Shown: positions 1-6,338 of the stretch, in pieces
How positions within the stretch are numbered: position 1 is the first letter of the stretch
Layout: each line of letters starts with the position of its first letter
NCBI GenBank assembly: GCA_031365665.1
Contig: JANLYO010000162.1
Span: 1 to 15,983, forward strand
Source of the DNA: JANYCG01 sp031365665
Lineage (GTDB): Bacteria; Pseudomonadota; Gammaproteobacteria; Burkholderiales; Burkholderiaceae_C
Direction of reading: 5' to 3'
Length of the DNA: 15,983 nucleotides
Notes under the pieces: model-generated
Told to the model about the DNA's origin: nothing
Databases searched by the model: none
Seen by the model: the letters and a program-made list of their open reading frames with translations, nothing else
Program-made: the position numbers and the translations under genes

Positions 1-77
1 TCCAGCGTGCAATCGCTGCGGATTGTCTGGCGGGCACGGTTGAGGACTTCCTCCTCTCCAGTGAACGGTCGCGACAT
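1..77 (-). CDS. Putative transposase, N-terminal fragment (runs off the window)
   Basis: An ATG at 77-75 opens a minus-strand frame that stays open to the window edge and gives 25 residues beginning MSRPFTGEEEVLNRARQTIR. A GGAG ribosome binding site lies 6 bases before the ATG. The start resembles the N-terminal helix-turn-helix region of IS630-type transposases or related DNA-binding proteins that I recall, but 25 residues cannot prove this. A perfect inverted repeat at 81-106 covers the ribosome binding site, as seen in some transposase genes whose translation is held low. It could also be the start of an unrelated regulator. Confidence 0.4.
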   Translation of the reverse strand, partial: MSRPFTGEEEVLNRARQTIRSDCTL

Positions 78-80
78 GAA

Positions 81-106
81 TTGCTCCATCAGTGTTGATG
101 GAGCAA
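81..106 (-). promoter_or_regulatory. Perfect hairpin covering the ribosome binding site of the minus-strand gene at 1-77
   Basis: The arms 81-91 (ttgctccatca) and 96-106 (tgatggagcaa) are exact reverse complements of 11 bases with a 4-base loop. Read on the minus strand, the downstream arm contains GGAG, placed 6 bases before the ATG at 77-75. In RNA the hairpin would hide the ribosome binding site. As DNA it could instead be an operator or part of an insertion sequence end. There is no T-run, so it is not a typical terminator. Confidence 0.55.
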
Positions 107-139
107 TATTATTACACTAATGAATTAGAAATGGAATAA

Positions 140-346
140 GCCGACGATCTGGAAAAACTCGTCACCCTGGAGATGCCCTTCGGCAAACACAAAGGTTGCC
201 TGCTGGCCGACCTGCCCGGCAACTACCTGAACTGGTTCGCCCGCGAGGGTTTCCCCAAAGGCTAGATCGGCCGTCTGCTGGCCCTGGTGCAGGAGATAGA
301 CCACAACGGGCTGCGGCCTTTGCTGGATCCGCTGCGGCAGCCCGCG
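140..346 (+). pseudogene. DUF3820-type small protein remnant with in-frame stop
   Basis: One plus-strand frame reads as a DUF3820 protein (annotated elsewhere as a putative quorum-sensing-regulated virulence factor). It shows an MPFGKHKG motif at 173-196, LADLPGNYLNWF at 203-238, and LLALVQEIDHNGLRPLL from 275. The frame is closed by TAA at 137-139 just upstream and by TAG at 263-265 inside the conserved core, so no start-to-stop gene remains. The exact 3' limit is uncertain, because the frame runs on to about 431 without recognisable similarity. The family is known as short proteins of under 100 residues with no settled biochemical role. The 5' part was probably lost when the element at the left edge inserted; that is inference. 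Confidence 0.65.
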
Positions 347-425
347 CTGGCTTCGCGTACCATGGCTGCGGTTCGGTCTCGCCCCCCAACGCGACCCGTC
401 AGCGGGTCCTCAAACGGAGAAAACG

Positions 426-806
426 ATGTTTAGCCACGTGATGCTCGGTGTCAATGACCTTGAGGCTTCGAAAAAGTTTTACGACGCGCTGCTCGGCACG
501 CTGGGCATCGGTCCAGGGGTTGCCAACAAAAAGCGGTATTTTTATCGCAGCCCCTCGGGCACGTTCGCGATCACCACGCCAATCAACGGCCAGGCCGCGA
601 CCCACGGCAACGGCAGCACCATTGGGTTCACCATGCAATCGCCCGAGCAAGGTGACGCTTTTCATGCGGCGGGAGTCGCCAATGGCGGCACGACCTGCGA
701 AGACCCGCCAGGGTTTCGCGAAGGCCCGTCCGGCAAAATTTACCTGGCCTATCTGCGTGACCCGGACGGCAACAAACTCTGCGCCTTGCACCGGCCTGCC
801 AAATAA
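426..806 (+). CDS. VOC (glyoxalase/dioxygenase fold) family protein
   Basis: This 126-residue protein has the single-module length typical of VOC proteins. It begins MFSHVMLGVNDLEASKKFYD, the usual first beta strand and helix with a potential metal-binding His at residue 4. It ends with IYLAYLRDPDGNKLCALHR, the usual closing strand pair. VOC proteins are soluble and cover glyoxalase-, bleomycin-resistance- and dioxygenase-like functions, and the substrate cannot be told from sequence. A GGAG lies about 7 bases before the ATG at 426. The gene appears intact, unlike its neighbours: a DUF3820 remnant upstream and a convergent Fic pseudogene that ends about 25 bases beyond its stop. Confidence 0.85.
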   Translation: MFSHVMLGVNDLEASKKFYDALLGTLGIGPGVANKKRYFYRSPSGTFAITTPINGQAATHGNGSTIGFTMQSPEQGDAFHAAGVANGGTTCEDPPGFREGPSGKIYLAYLRDPDGNKLCALHRPAK

Positions 807-830
807 GGCACGTTCACTAACGCCCCATTT

Positions 831-1610
831 GACACACAACTCATACCCCGTACTGCGCCCCCCGCCCTCCAGCCTGCGCAGCACACCGCGCGTCAGCAAG
901 TCGTTGATGTCGCGCAGTGCCGTGTCCGCAGAGCATTTGCCGATGGCAGCCCACTTTGCGTTGGTGAGTTTGCCTTCAAAACCGTCCAGCGCACGGTTGA
1001 GCACGCGGGTTTGCCGCTCGTTAATGGAGGTACCCACCCAGCGTTGCCAGAACCGTGCTTTGTCCGACACGCTGGCCAATGCAGCATCTGCGCCCCGCAT
1101 GGCGCGCGGCAGGCGGCCCAAGAACCAGCTAAGCCAGGGCGTCATGTCCAATGGGCCTTTTTAGGCACTCTCCAGTTGGTCGCAATAGTCTTTGCGTTCG
1201 CGTTGTATTTGGGCGCTCAGGCTGTAAAAGCGCTGGCTGCTGCCCTCGGCGCGGGCCAGTGCCATGTCGCCCACCGCGCGGCTGATGCGGCCGTTACCGT
1301 CGTCAAACGGGTGCAGGGTGACCAGCCACAGGTGGGCCAGCCCGGCTTTGATGAGTACATCGCCCACCGAAGCAGCGTTGAACCACTGCAAAAAGGTTTC
1401 GTTTTGGGTGGCCAAGGTGCTGGCAGACGGCGCCTGGAAGTGCACTTTTTCCCTGCCGACAGCACCGGATACCACTTCCATGGGGCCACCGGCATCAAGG
1501 CGTCAGGCGGCCAATCTGATTCGCACCCGGCCGCTGTAGCCGGTGGGAAACAGGGCCGCATTGGCCGTAATCAAGCGGCAGAGAGCGCTCACGTGCGCTC
1601 CGGCATTCAG
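831..1610 (-). pseudogene. Fic family protein (AMPylase type) pseudogene
   Basis: A single minus-strand frame shows the Fic core in order. It has AALFPTGYSG (about 1526-1555), a PMEVVSG strand and REKVHF, then the catalytic motif HPFDDGNGRISR that fits HxFx(D/E)GNGRxxR. Next come QRERKDYCDQLE and a C-terminal winged-helix-like part ending around ELCV at 831. Fic proteins of this type transfer AMP to target hydroxyls. Two in-frame stops break it: TGA at 1503-1505, where relatives usually have Trp before Arg, and TAA at 1161-1163, where a Gln codon (CAA) is expected before KGPLDMTPWL. The N-terminal part is missing; similarity fades near 1600, close to the end of the GGDEF gene. That lost part would carry the inhibitory (S/T)xxxE(G/N) helix and the start codon. 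The 3' end is not marked by a stop and is approximate. Confidence 0.8.
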
Positions 1611-1629
1611 CCGACGAACTCCCGCCGCA

Positions 1630-2823
1630 CTATTGAGGCGCCGACTGGAGCGTCGCCGGGGCCTCTGGGCTTTCCCACTGCACGCGGTTGCGTCCGGCTG
1701 CTTTGGCGGCCGCCAGATGGGCGTTGGCGCGCGCCAGCACGACCTCTTCGCCCGTGTCCGACGCCAAACTGACGGCAACGCCCAAGGAGGCACTGGGTTT
1801 GACCCGCTGATCCACAAACAGATCCTGCAGCTCGGCCACCTTCGCGCGCATATGCTCGGCCAACCCGCGGGCCTCGTCCATGCCCATATTCGGCAGCACG
1901 CCGACCATCTTGCCGCCGCCAGCGCGGCCCATGGCATCACCGGGCCTCAGCAGGCCCTGCAATGCAGTGGCAACATCCTGCAGCAGGGCGTCGCCGCCGC
2001 CATAGCCGTGTGCCGCATTGACGCTGCGCAGATTGTCAATGTCCAGGCAGATCAGCGCATAAGTTTGCCGGGTCTTGGCGAAGCGGGACCAGGCACGGCT
2101 GATTTCTTCGGTCAGCGCCTTGCGATTGAGCAAACCCGTGAGTTCGTCGCTGCGGGCAAGCTGGCGCAGCCGCATGAACACAGACGAAATCGCCAGGTAG
2201 GCAAACCCGAGGTTGACCAGTGACACGCCCGCCAGCACTACAAAAGGCAACAGCAGCGTCAACCGGTCAGTGGCGGTGAATTCGATGGAGGTATGGCCGG
2301 CCAGTCCACCCATCGCCCGCACAAACAGCAGCGCGGCCAGTGCCAGGCTGATGACGGCAATGCTTTTGACCGGTGCGCGCAGGTGGGGCTCGGGCTGCAA
2401 ACGCCAGACCTTGAGGCCGTTGCGCACCAGCATCCAGGTGATGGTGAGGAACAACACCAGAACCCGCCAGTCCGCAGTCTCCGGGCCCATTCCGAACACC
2501 AGGATGCCCACTCCCGCAAACGTCATGACCACCCAGATTTCCCGCTGGGAAATCCGGATCTTCAAGATCTGGTCCGCCGCCTGGATGATCGCCACCAGCG
2601 CCCACAGCGACAGGAAATTTGAAAAGGTATGTCCGACAAAATAGGGCAAATGGTCCCGAAAGCCGATCAGCAGCAGGCTCACGCCCAGCACCAAGTTGAA
2701 GGCCACCAGCCCCACCACGCTGCCCCGCAGGCTGCGGGAGATCGGGATGGTGGCCGTCCACGCCAGGCCCATCAGCAGCAGCTGGGCCGCGACCAGCGCC
2801 CACAACAGCTGGACAGAACTCAT
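1630..2823 (-). CDS. Membrane-anchored GGDEF protein with degenerate active site
   Basis: This 397-residue protein has about seven hydrophobic segments in its first 213 residues (roughly 5-24, 36-54, 69-82, 97-113, 120-134, 152-170, 188-213). A cytoplasmic GGDEF domain follows from DELTGLLNRKAL (226-237). Active diguanylate cyclases join two GTP into c-di-GMP at RxGG(D/E)EF; here residues 300-306 read RAGGGKM, so both acidic residues are gone. The DID motif (261-263) remains, but the usual FKxxND is altered to LRSVNA. An RPGD at 293-296, five residues before the site, fits the RxxD inhibitory site that binds c-di-GMP. A receptor or scaffold role is therefore more likely than synthesis. The ATG lies 3 bases after the gap stop with no clear ribosome binding site, which suggests translational coupling. 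Confidence 0.85.
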   Translation of the reverse strand: MSSVQLLWALVAAQLLLMGLAWTATIPISRSLRGSVVGLVAFNLVLGVSLLLIGFRDHLPYFVGHTFSNFLSLWALVAIIQAADQILKIRISQREIWVVMTFAGVGILVFGMGPETADWRVLVLFLTITWMLVRNGLKVWRLQPEPHLRAPVKSIAVISLALAALLFVRAMGGLAGHTSIEFTATDRLTLLLPFVVLAGVSLVNLGFAYLAISSVFMRLRQLARSDELTGLLNRKALTEEISRAWSRFAKTRQTYALICLDIDNLRSVNAAHGYGGGDALLQDVATALQGLLRPGDAMGRAGGGKMVGVLPNMGMDEARGLAEHMRAKVAELQDLFVDQRVKPSASLGVAVSLASDTGEEVVLARANAHLAAAKAAGRNRVQWESPEAPATLQSAPQ

Positions 2824-2826
2824 CGC

Positions 2827-3825
2827 TTATCGCGCAACCACCCGCACCATCTCCAGGCATTTGTTGCTGTAGCCCCATTCGTTGTCGTACCAGGCCACGA
2901 CCTTGATGAAAGTGCCGTCCAGCGCGATGCTGGCGTCGGCGTCAAACACGCTGGTGCAGGTTTCACCGCGGAAGTCGGTGGCCACCACTTTGTCTTCGGT
3001 GTAGCCGAGCACGCCCTTCAAGGCGCCCAGGCTTTGCGCCTTCATCTCGGCGCAGATTTCCTTGAGCGTGGCTTCCTTGTTCAGCTCACAGGTGAGGTCC
3101 ACCACCGACACGTCGCTGGTTGGCACGCGGAAGGACATGCCGGTGAGCTTCTTGTTCAGCTCGGGGATTACCACGCCCACCGCTTTGGCCGCGCCGGTGC
3201 TGCTGGGGATGATGTTTTCCAGAATGCCGCGGCCGCCGCGCCAGTCCTTGTTGCTGGGGCCGTCCACGGTTTTTTGCGTGGCGGTGGCCGCGTGCACGGT
3301 GGTCATGAGGCCACGCTTGATGCCCCATTTGTCATGCAGCACTTTGGCGAGGGGCGCCAGGCAGTTCGTGGTGCACGAGGCGTTGGAGATGATGGCTTCA
3401 CCTTTGTAGGTTTTGTCGTTCACACCAAAGACAAACATCGGCGTGTCGTCTTTGCTGGGCGCAGAGAAGATGACTTTTTTTGCACCGGCGGCCAGGTGTT
3501 TTTCGCCTGAGGCTTTGTCCAGAAAAAGGCCGGTGGCTTCAAGCACGACATCCGCGCCGATTTCATTCCACTTCAGCGCCGCCGGGTCGCGCTCCTGCGT
3601 TAAGCGGATTTTCTTGCCGTTGACGATCAAGGTATTGCCTTCCACGCTCAAGCTTCCCTTGAATCGGCCATGCACCGAGTCGTATTGCAGCATGTAGGCC
3701 AAGTAGTCTGGCTCCAGCAGGTCGTTGATGCCAACGATCTCGATGTCAGAGAAGTTTTGCACTGCCGCGCGCAAAACGTTTCTGCCGATGCGGCCAAAGC
3801 CGTTGATGCCTAGTTTGATTGCCAT
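2827..3825 (-). CDS. gap: Type I glyceraldehyde-3-phosphate dehydrogenase
   Basis: It catalyses the reversible NAD(P)-dependent oxidation and phosphorylation of glyceraldehyde-3-phosphate to 1,3-bisphosphoglycerate in glycolysis, gluconeogenesis or the Calvin cycle. The length of 332 residues is standard. Visible are the Rossmann motif NGFGRIGR (8-15), the catalytic SCTTNC with Cys151, His178 in TTVHAAT, and the closing WYDNEWGYS. The acidic residue after the second strand (IND, Asp35) favours NAD. An AAGGAG stands 7 bases before the ATG at 3825. It follows the RM genes by 74 bases and precedes the GGDEF gene by 3. I infer that tkt and gap were originally adjacent in one operon. It has no visible defect. 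Confidence 0.97.
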   Translation of the reverse strand: MAIKLGINGFGRIGRNVLRAAVQNFSDIEIVGINDLLEPDYLAYMLQYDSVHGRFKGSLSVEGNTLIVNGKKIRLTQERDPAALKWNEIGADVVLEATGLFLDKASGEKHLAAGAKKVIFSAPSKDDTPMFVFGVNDKTYKGEAIISNASCTTNCLAPLAKVLHDKWGIKRGLMTTVHAATATQKTVDGPSNKDWRGGRGILENIIPSSTGAAKAVGVVIPELNKKLTGMSFRVPTSDVSVVDLTCELNKEATLKEICAEMKAQSLGALKGVLGYTEDKVVATDFRGETCTSVFDADASIALDGTFIKVVAWYDNEWGYSNKCLEMVRVVAR

Positions 3826-3899
3826 GGGGTTGCTCCTTAAGAATGAAAAACACTAAAAATAGAAACGAGAAATGCTTTGATGTGACCGGCAATTGATTG

Positions 3900-4493
3900 C
3901 TATGAAAATACGGCTTCAAATGATTCGATTTGCCGGGATGGCGAGTCTGAAAATGAGTGATCCGGCAACGAGTTTTCAGCTTGATCCATAACCCTATCTG
4001 AGAAGCACCCGGTCTCGGCAATGGCGGTCAACAATGTTTTAATGACAGGAACGGAAACGCTGTTGCCAATCAGCTTCATCCAACGATTGCGCGATGCGGG
4101 AAGCTGGAAGTCCTTCGGAAAACCCTGAATCATGCAAGCCTCTTCTTTGGACACCTTGCGGAAAAGACGTTTGTGGAAAATCTCCTGCAAAAAAGCTTGC
4201 TTGAAACCATCGACCGTCTCAGATTGCACATCTTTCATTGCTACAAAATCATTTGTATCACTTGCCACAAGCGTTGGAAACGCCTCCGACTTTGGCAGGA
4301 ATACTCGGTTGATGCCTTCAATCCCAGTGCTGATTTTTGTGTAGCGAAACTCATATCGAATCTCAGTGCAACACAAAGCCCCTTTTGCAATCAAGCCAGA
4401 AATAGATTTGTCCAAAGCCACCTTCGCGAGCCTGAGTTCACGGCACTCTCGCAACGCATCAAGCGACGTGTCACCTGCAGCCACCCGGCTCAC
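3900..4493 (-). CDS. DNA (cytosine-5) methyltransferase, C-terminal part (motifs IX and X)
   Basis: This 197-residue frame carries the second half of a C5 methyltransferase. It begins in the target recognition region (CTEIRYEFRYTKISTG, about 42-57) and has motif IX (EEACMIQGFP, 117-126) and motif X (GNSVSVPV, 143-150). It contains no catalytic or AdoMet motifs of its own. Its first possible start is a GTG at 4493-4491 that overlaps the TGA of the upstream half as GTGA, with AGAGG 8 bases before it. The same frame reads AEAIIV just before this GTG, continuing naturally from the other half if one base is restored. It is therefore either the second subunit of a split enzyme like M.AquI or, I think more likely, the tail of one gene cut by a frameshift. 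The last 35 or so residues, after motif X, are not recognisable. Confidence 0.75.
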   Translation of the reverse strand: MSRVAAGDTSLDALRECRELRLAKVALDKSISGLIAKGALCCTEIRYEFRYTKISTGIEGINRVFLPKSEAFPTLVASDTNDFVAMKDVQSETVDGFKQAFLQEIFHKRLFRKVSKEEACMIQGFPKDFQLPASRNRWMKLIGNSVSVPVIKTLLTAIAETGCFSDRVMDQAENSLPDHSFSDSPSRQIESFEAVFS

Positions 4494-5488
4494 GATGATC
4501 GCCTCTGCACGGTGAGCGTTGAATTAGCTGCCGTGCCAATTGCAAACGAATACGCGACTTTTTTCAATATCCCTTTTTCCACCAGCGCGTCCAACTCAGC
4601 AGCATCAATTGCGGCGTCCAGTTGCTGAAGATGCGCCAACGACAGTGGATTGCCGTCCAGCCTTCCATAGGCTGGTTTGCGTCGATTGCGCAGCAAGGTA
4701 AGACAAATCTGTTTTTGCCGTTCTGTCGTTGGCATCAAATCCCAGGAATGGATGGTTGTTGGCCCGTTGCGGATATCGTTGAACAAAAAGAAATCGTTCA
4801 TGCCATTGGTTTTCCGGTACCGACGTTTGTCGGCTATCACCTCGCCAAACAAATCGGAGCGGGCAAGCGCATCCTCGGCTAGTTCATCGCCGGATGAAGA
4901 TTGGAGCACGTCCCTCAATTTCAGGCCGCAGTGCTGAGGCTGGGGCAACTTGAACGCCCGGAGGTGCTTTTCCCGGAGAAAGCCGACGATATAAACCCGA
5001 ACCCGATCTTGCGGAACACCATAGTCTGACGAAGTCAACACAAAGTGCTTCACGCTGTACCCCGCCTCCTTGATGCGGTTCATGATGAACTGGAGCGCCT
5101 GCTGATTGCGCGGATCAACCAAGCCTTTGACGTTCTCAAAAATGAATGCCTTGGGCCGTGATTGATTGAGCAAATACAGTGCGTCATTCCATAGCTGCCC
5201 CCGGTCATCGTCAAAACCGAGATTTCGCCCCGCAATAGACCAACTTTGGCAGGGTACCCCGGCGGTCAAAATATCGTGCGGCGGAAGCTCCTTGACCTTA
5301 GTAATGTCACCCAGGTTTAACTTGCAATTTTCGTCAAAATTGTTGCAGTAAGTGTTAATAGCATCGCGGTTGATCTCACTGAAATTGACGCACTCGCCGC
5401 CCATGGCGTCAAGCGCAAGCCTAAACCCACCGATGCCCGAGAACAAATCGATGTAGGTGAATGGAGTTTGCAGATTTAGGCTACTCAC
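4490..5488 (-). CDS. DNA (cytosine-5) methyltransferase, N-terminal part (motifs I-VIII)
   Basis: Type II C5 methyltransferases move a methyl group from AdoMet to cytosine in a short DNA site and protect it from the partner nuclease. This 332-residue part has motif I (DLFSGIGG, 14-21), motif IV with the catalytic Cys80 (GVPCQSW), motif VI (ENV, 118-120) and motif VIII (QDRVRVYIVGF, 160-170), followed by a long target recognition segment. It stops at 4490 without motifs IX and X, which lie in the next frame. The start is a GTG at 5488 with AAGGG 6 bases upstream; the ATG just before it runs straight into TGA. The gene begins 10 bases after the endonuclease stop. Base composition is richer in A+T than tkt and gap, suggesting horizontal acquisition. 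If the target follows the TdeIII-like partner it may be GGNCC (inference). Confidence 0.85.
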   Translation of the reverse strand: MSSLNLQTPFTYIDLFSGIGGFRLALDAMGGECVNFSEINRDAINTYCNNFDENCKLNLGDITKVKELPPHDILTAGVPCQSWSIAGRNLGFDDDRGQLWNDALYLLNQSRPKAFIFENVKGLVDPRNQQALQFIMNRIKEAGYSVKHFVLTSSDYGVPQDRVRVYIVGFLREKHLRAFKLPQPQHCGLKLRDVLQSSSGDELAEDALARSDLFGEVIADKRRYRKTNGMNDFFLFNDIRNGPTTIHSWDLMPTTERQKQICLTLLRNRRKPAYGRLDGNPLSLAHLQQLDAAIDAAELDALVEKGILKKVAYSFAIGTAANSTLTVQRRSS

Positions 5489-5498
5489 ATAAGACCCT

Positions 5499-6334
5499 TC
5501 ATTTCAAAAGGTAGTCCTCGGCATCACTTGGCGGTTCAATTCCCAAGTATTCACGGTAAATCCGTTCACGATATGACTTGCCAAGGAGGTTCACCTCCTT
5601 GATGAAATGTGAATACGTCCCCTGTCCACCGATGAAATCCCAAAACTCGCCGCCGATAAGGACACAAGGGTCGCTTCGCATGTCAAACCATCTCATGGGA
5701 AACGCCCATTGGTAGTCGGCCTTGGCTTGTCCATACGGATTGTAGGGAAGCGCATAAAAAGCATTGTCGACTTGGGTTGGCTCCATCGCTAAAAGTTTGA
5801 ACATTTTTTCTTTGCTGACTTTCGTTTGGTCGCTATTGGGCAGTGGGCCTTTCAACTCAAAAGCATACCGTTTCCCTGACTCCCTGTTTTGAACAAAGAT
5901 GTCGCAAACCACGGTAACGGGTACGGCTTGCCCTTTGCCCGCGGTGATGTACGCCAGTTCGGTTTCCCATTTTGGAACCTCTTTTGCGCCACCTAAACGG
6001 TTGTGCTCAAGACGATTCAATACTTCCTGAATTCGGCGCAGCCTTTCTTGGCCGACATTCCCGTGAATCGAATGGCCTTTTGCAGCATGACCACATGCTG
6101 TGCCGCAACAACGGCCAATTTTTCCCAGACACTTCCAAATGGGGTTACAAATCGGCGTTCGAAATGCGAGCCCTTAAAAATTTCATCCGGCACCAGCGCT
6201 GCATACAGGGGCTTGTTGGAGTGGTGCAGTTCCTTGATGAAGGGGTCTTCAACCAAAACGCGCTTCAAGACCCTATCCATCATTGTTGTGACCACGTCCT
6301 GGATCGCACTCGCAGCGGCATTATTGTTTTCCAC
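5499..6334 (-). pseudogene. TdeIII-like type II restriction endonuclease, frameshifted
   Basis: Two overlapping frames together give a full-length nuclease that resembles, from memory, the TdeIII family (GGNCC cutters). The first frame starts at GTG 6334-6332, 4 bases after the tkt stop. It reads KPLYAALVPDEIFKGSHFER and VWEKLAVVAAQHV, then ends at 6017. The second frame continues as GNVGQERLRRIQEVLNRLEH and holds CDIFVQNRESGKRYAFELKG, PLPNSDQTKVSKEKM, ALPYNPYG and FPMRWFDMR down to TGA 5499. The D..(F/I)ELK pattern fits a PD-(D/E)xK catalytic core. The break lies between about 6058 and 6081; a run of four A's on the coding strand (6078-6081) is the most likely site, since a fifth A would restore QKGHSIHGNVGQE. 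An in-frame ATG at MMDRVLKRVL is an alternative start. A sequencing error cannot be excluded. Confidence 0.75.
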
Positions 6335-6338
6335 AGCG

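Noticed and set aside
2629..3510. Plus-strand open frame of 293 codons opposite gap and GGDEF
   Set aside because: It spans two well supported minus-strand genes and has a biased His/Gln/Val composition typical of shadow frames.
4490..4530. Programmed ribosomal frameshifting joining the two methyltransferase parts
   Set aside because: No slippery heptamer or following structure is visible at the junction; a GTGA overlap or a simple indel explains it better.
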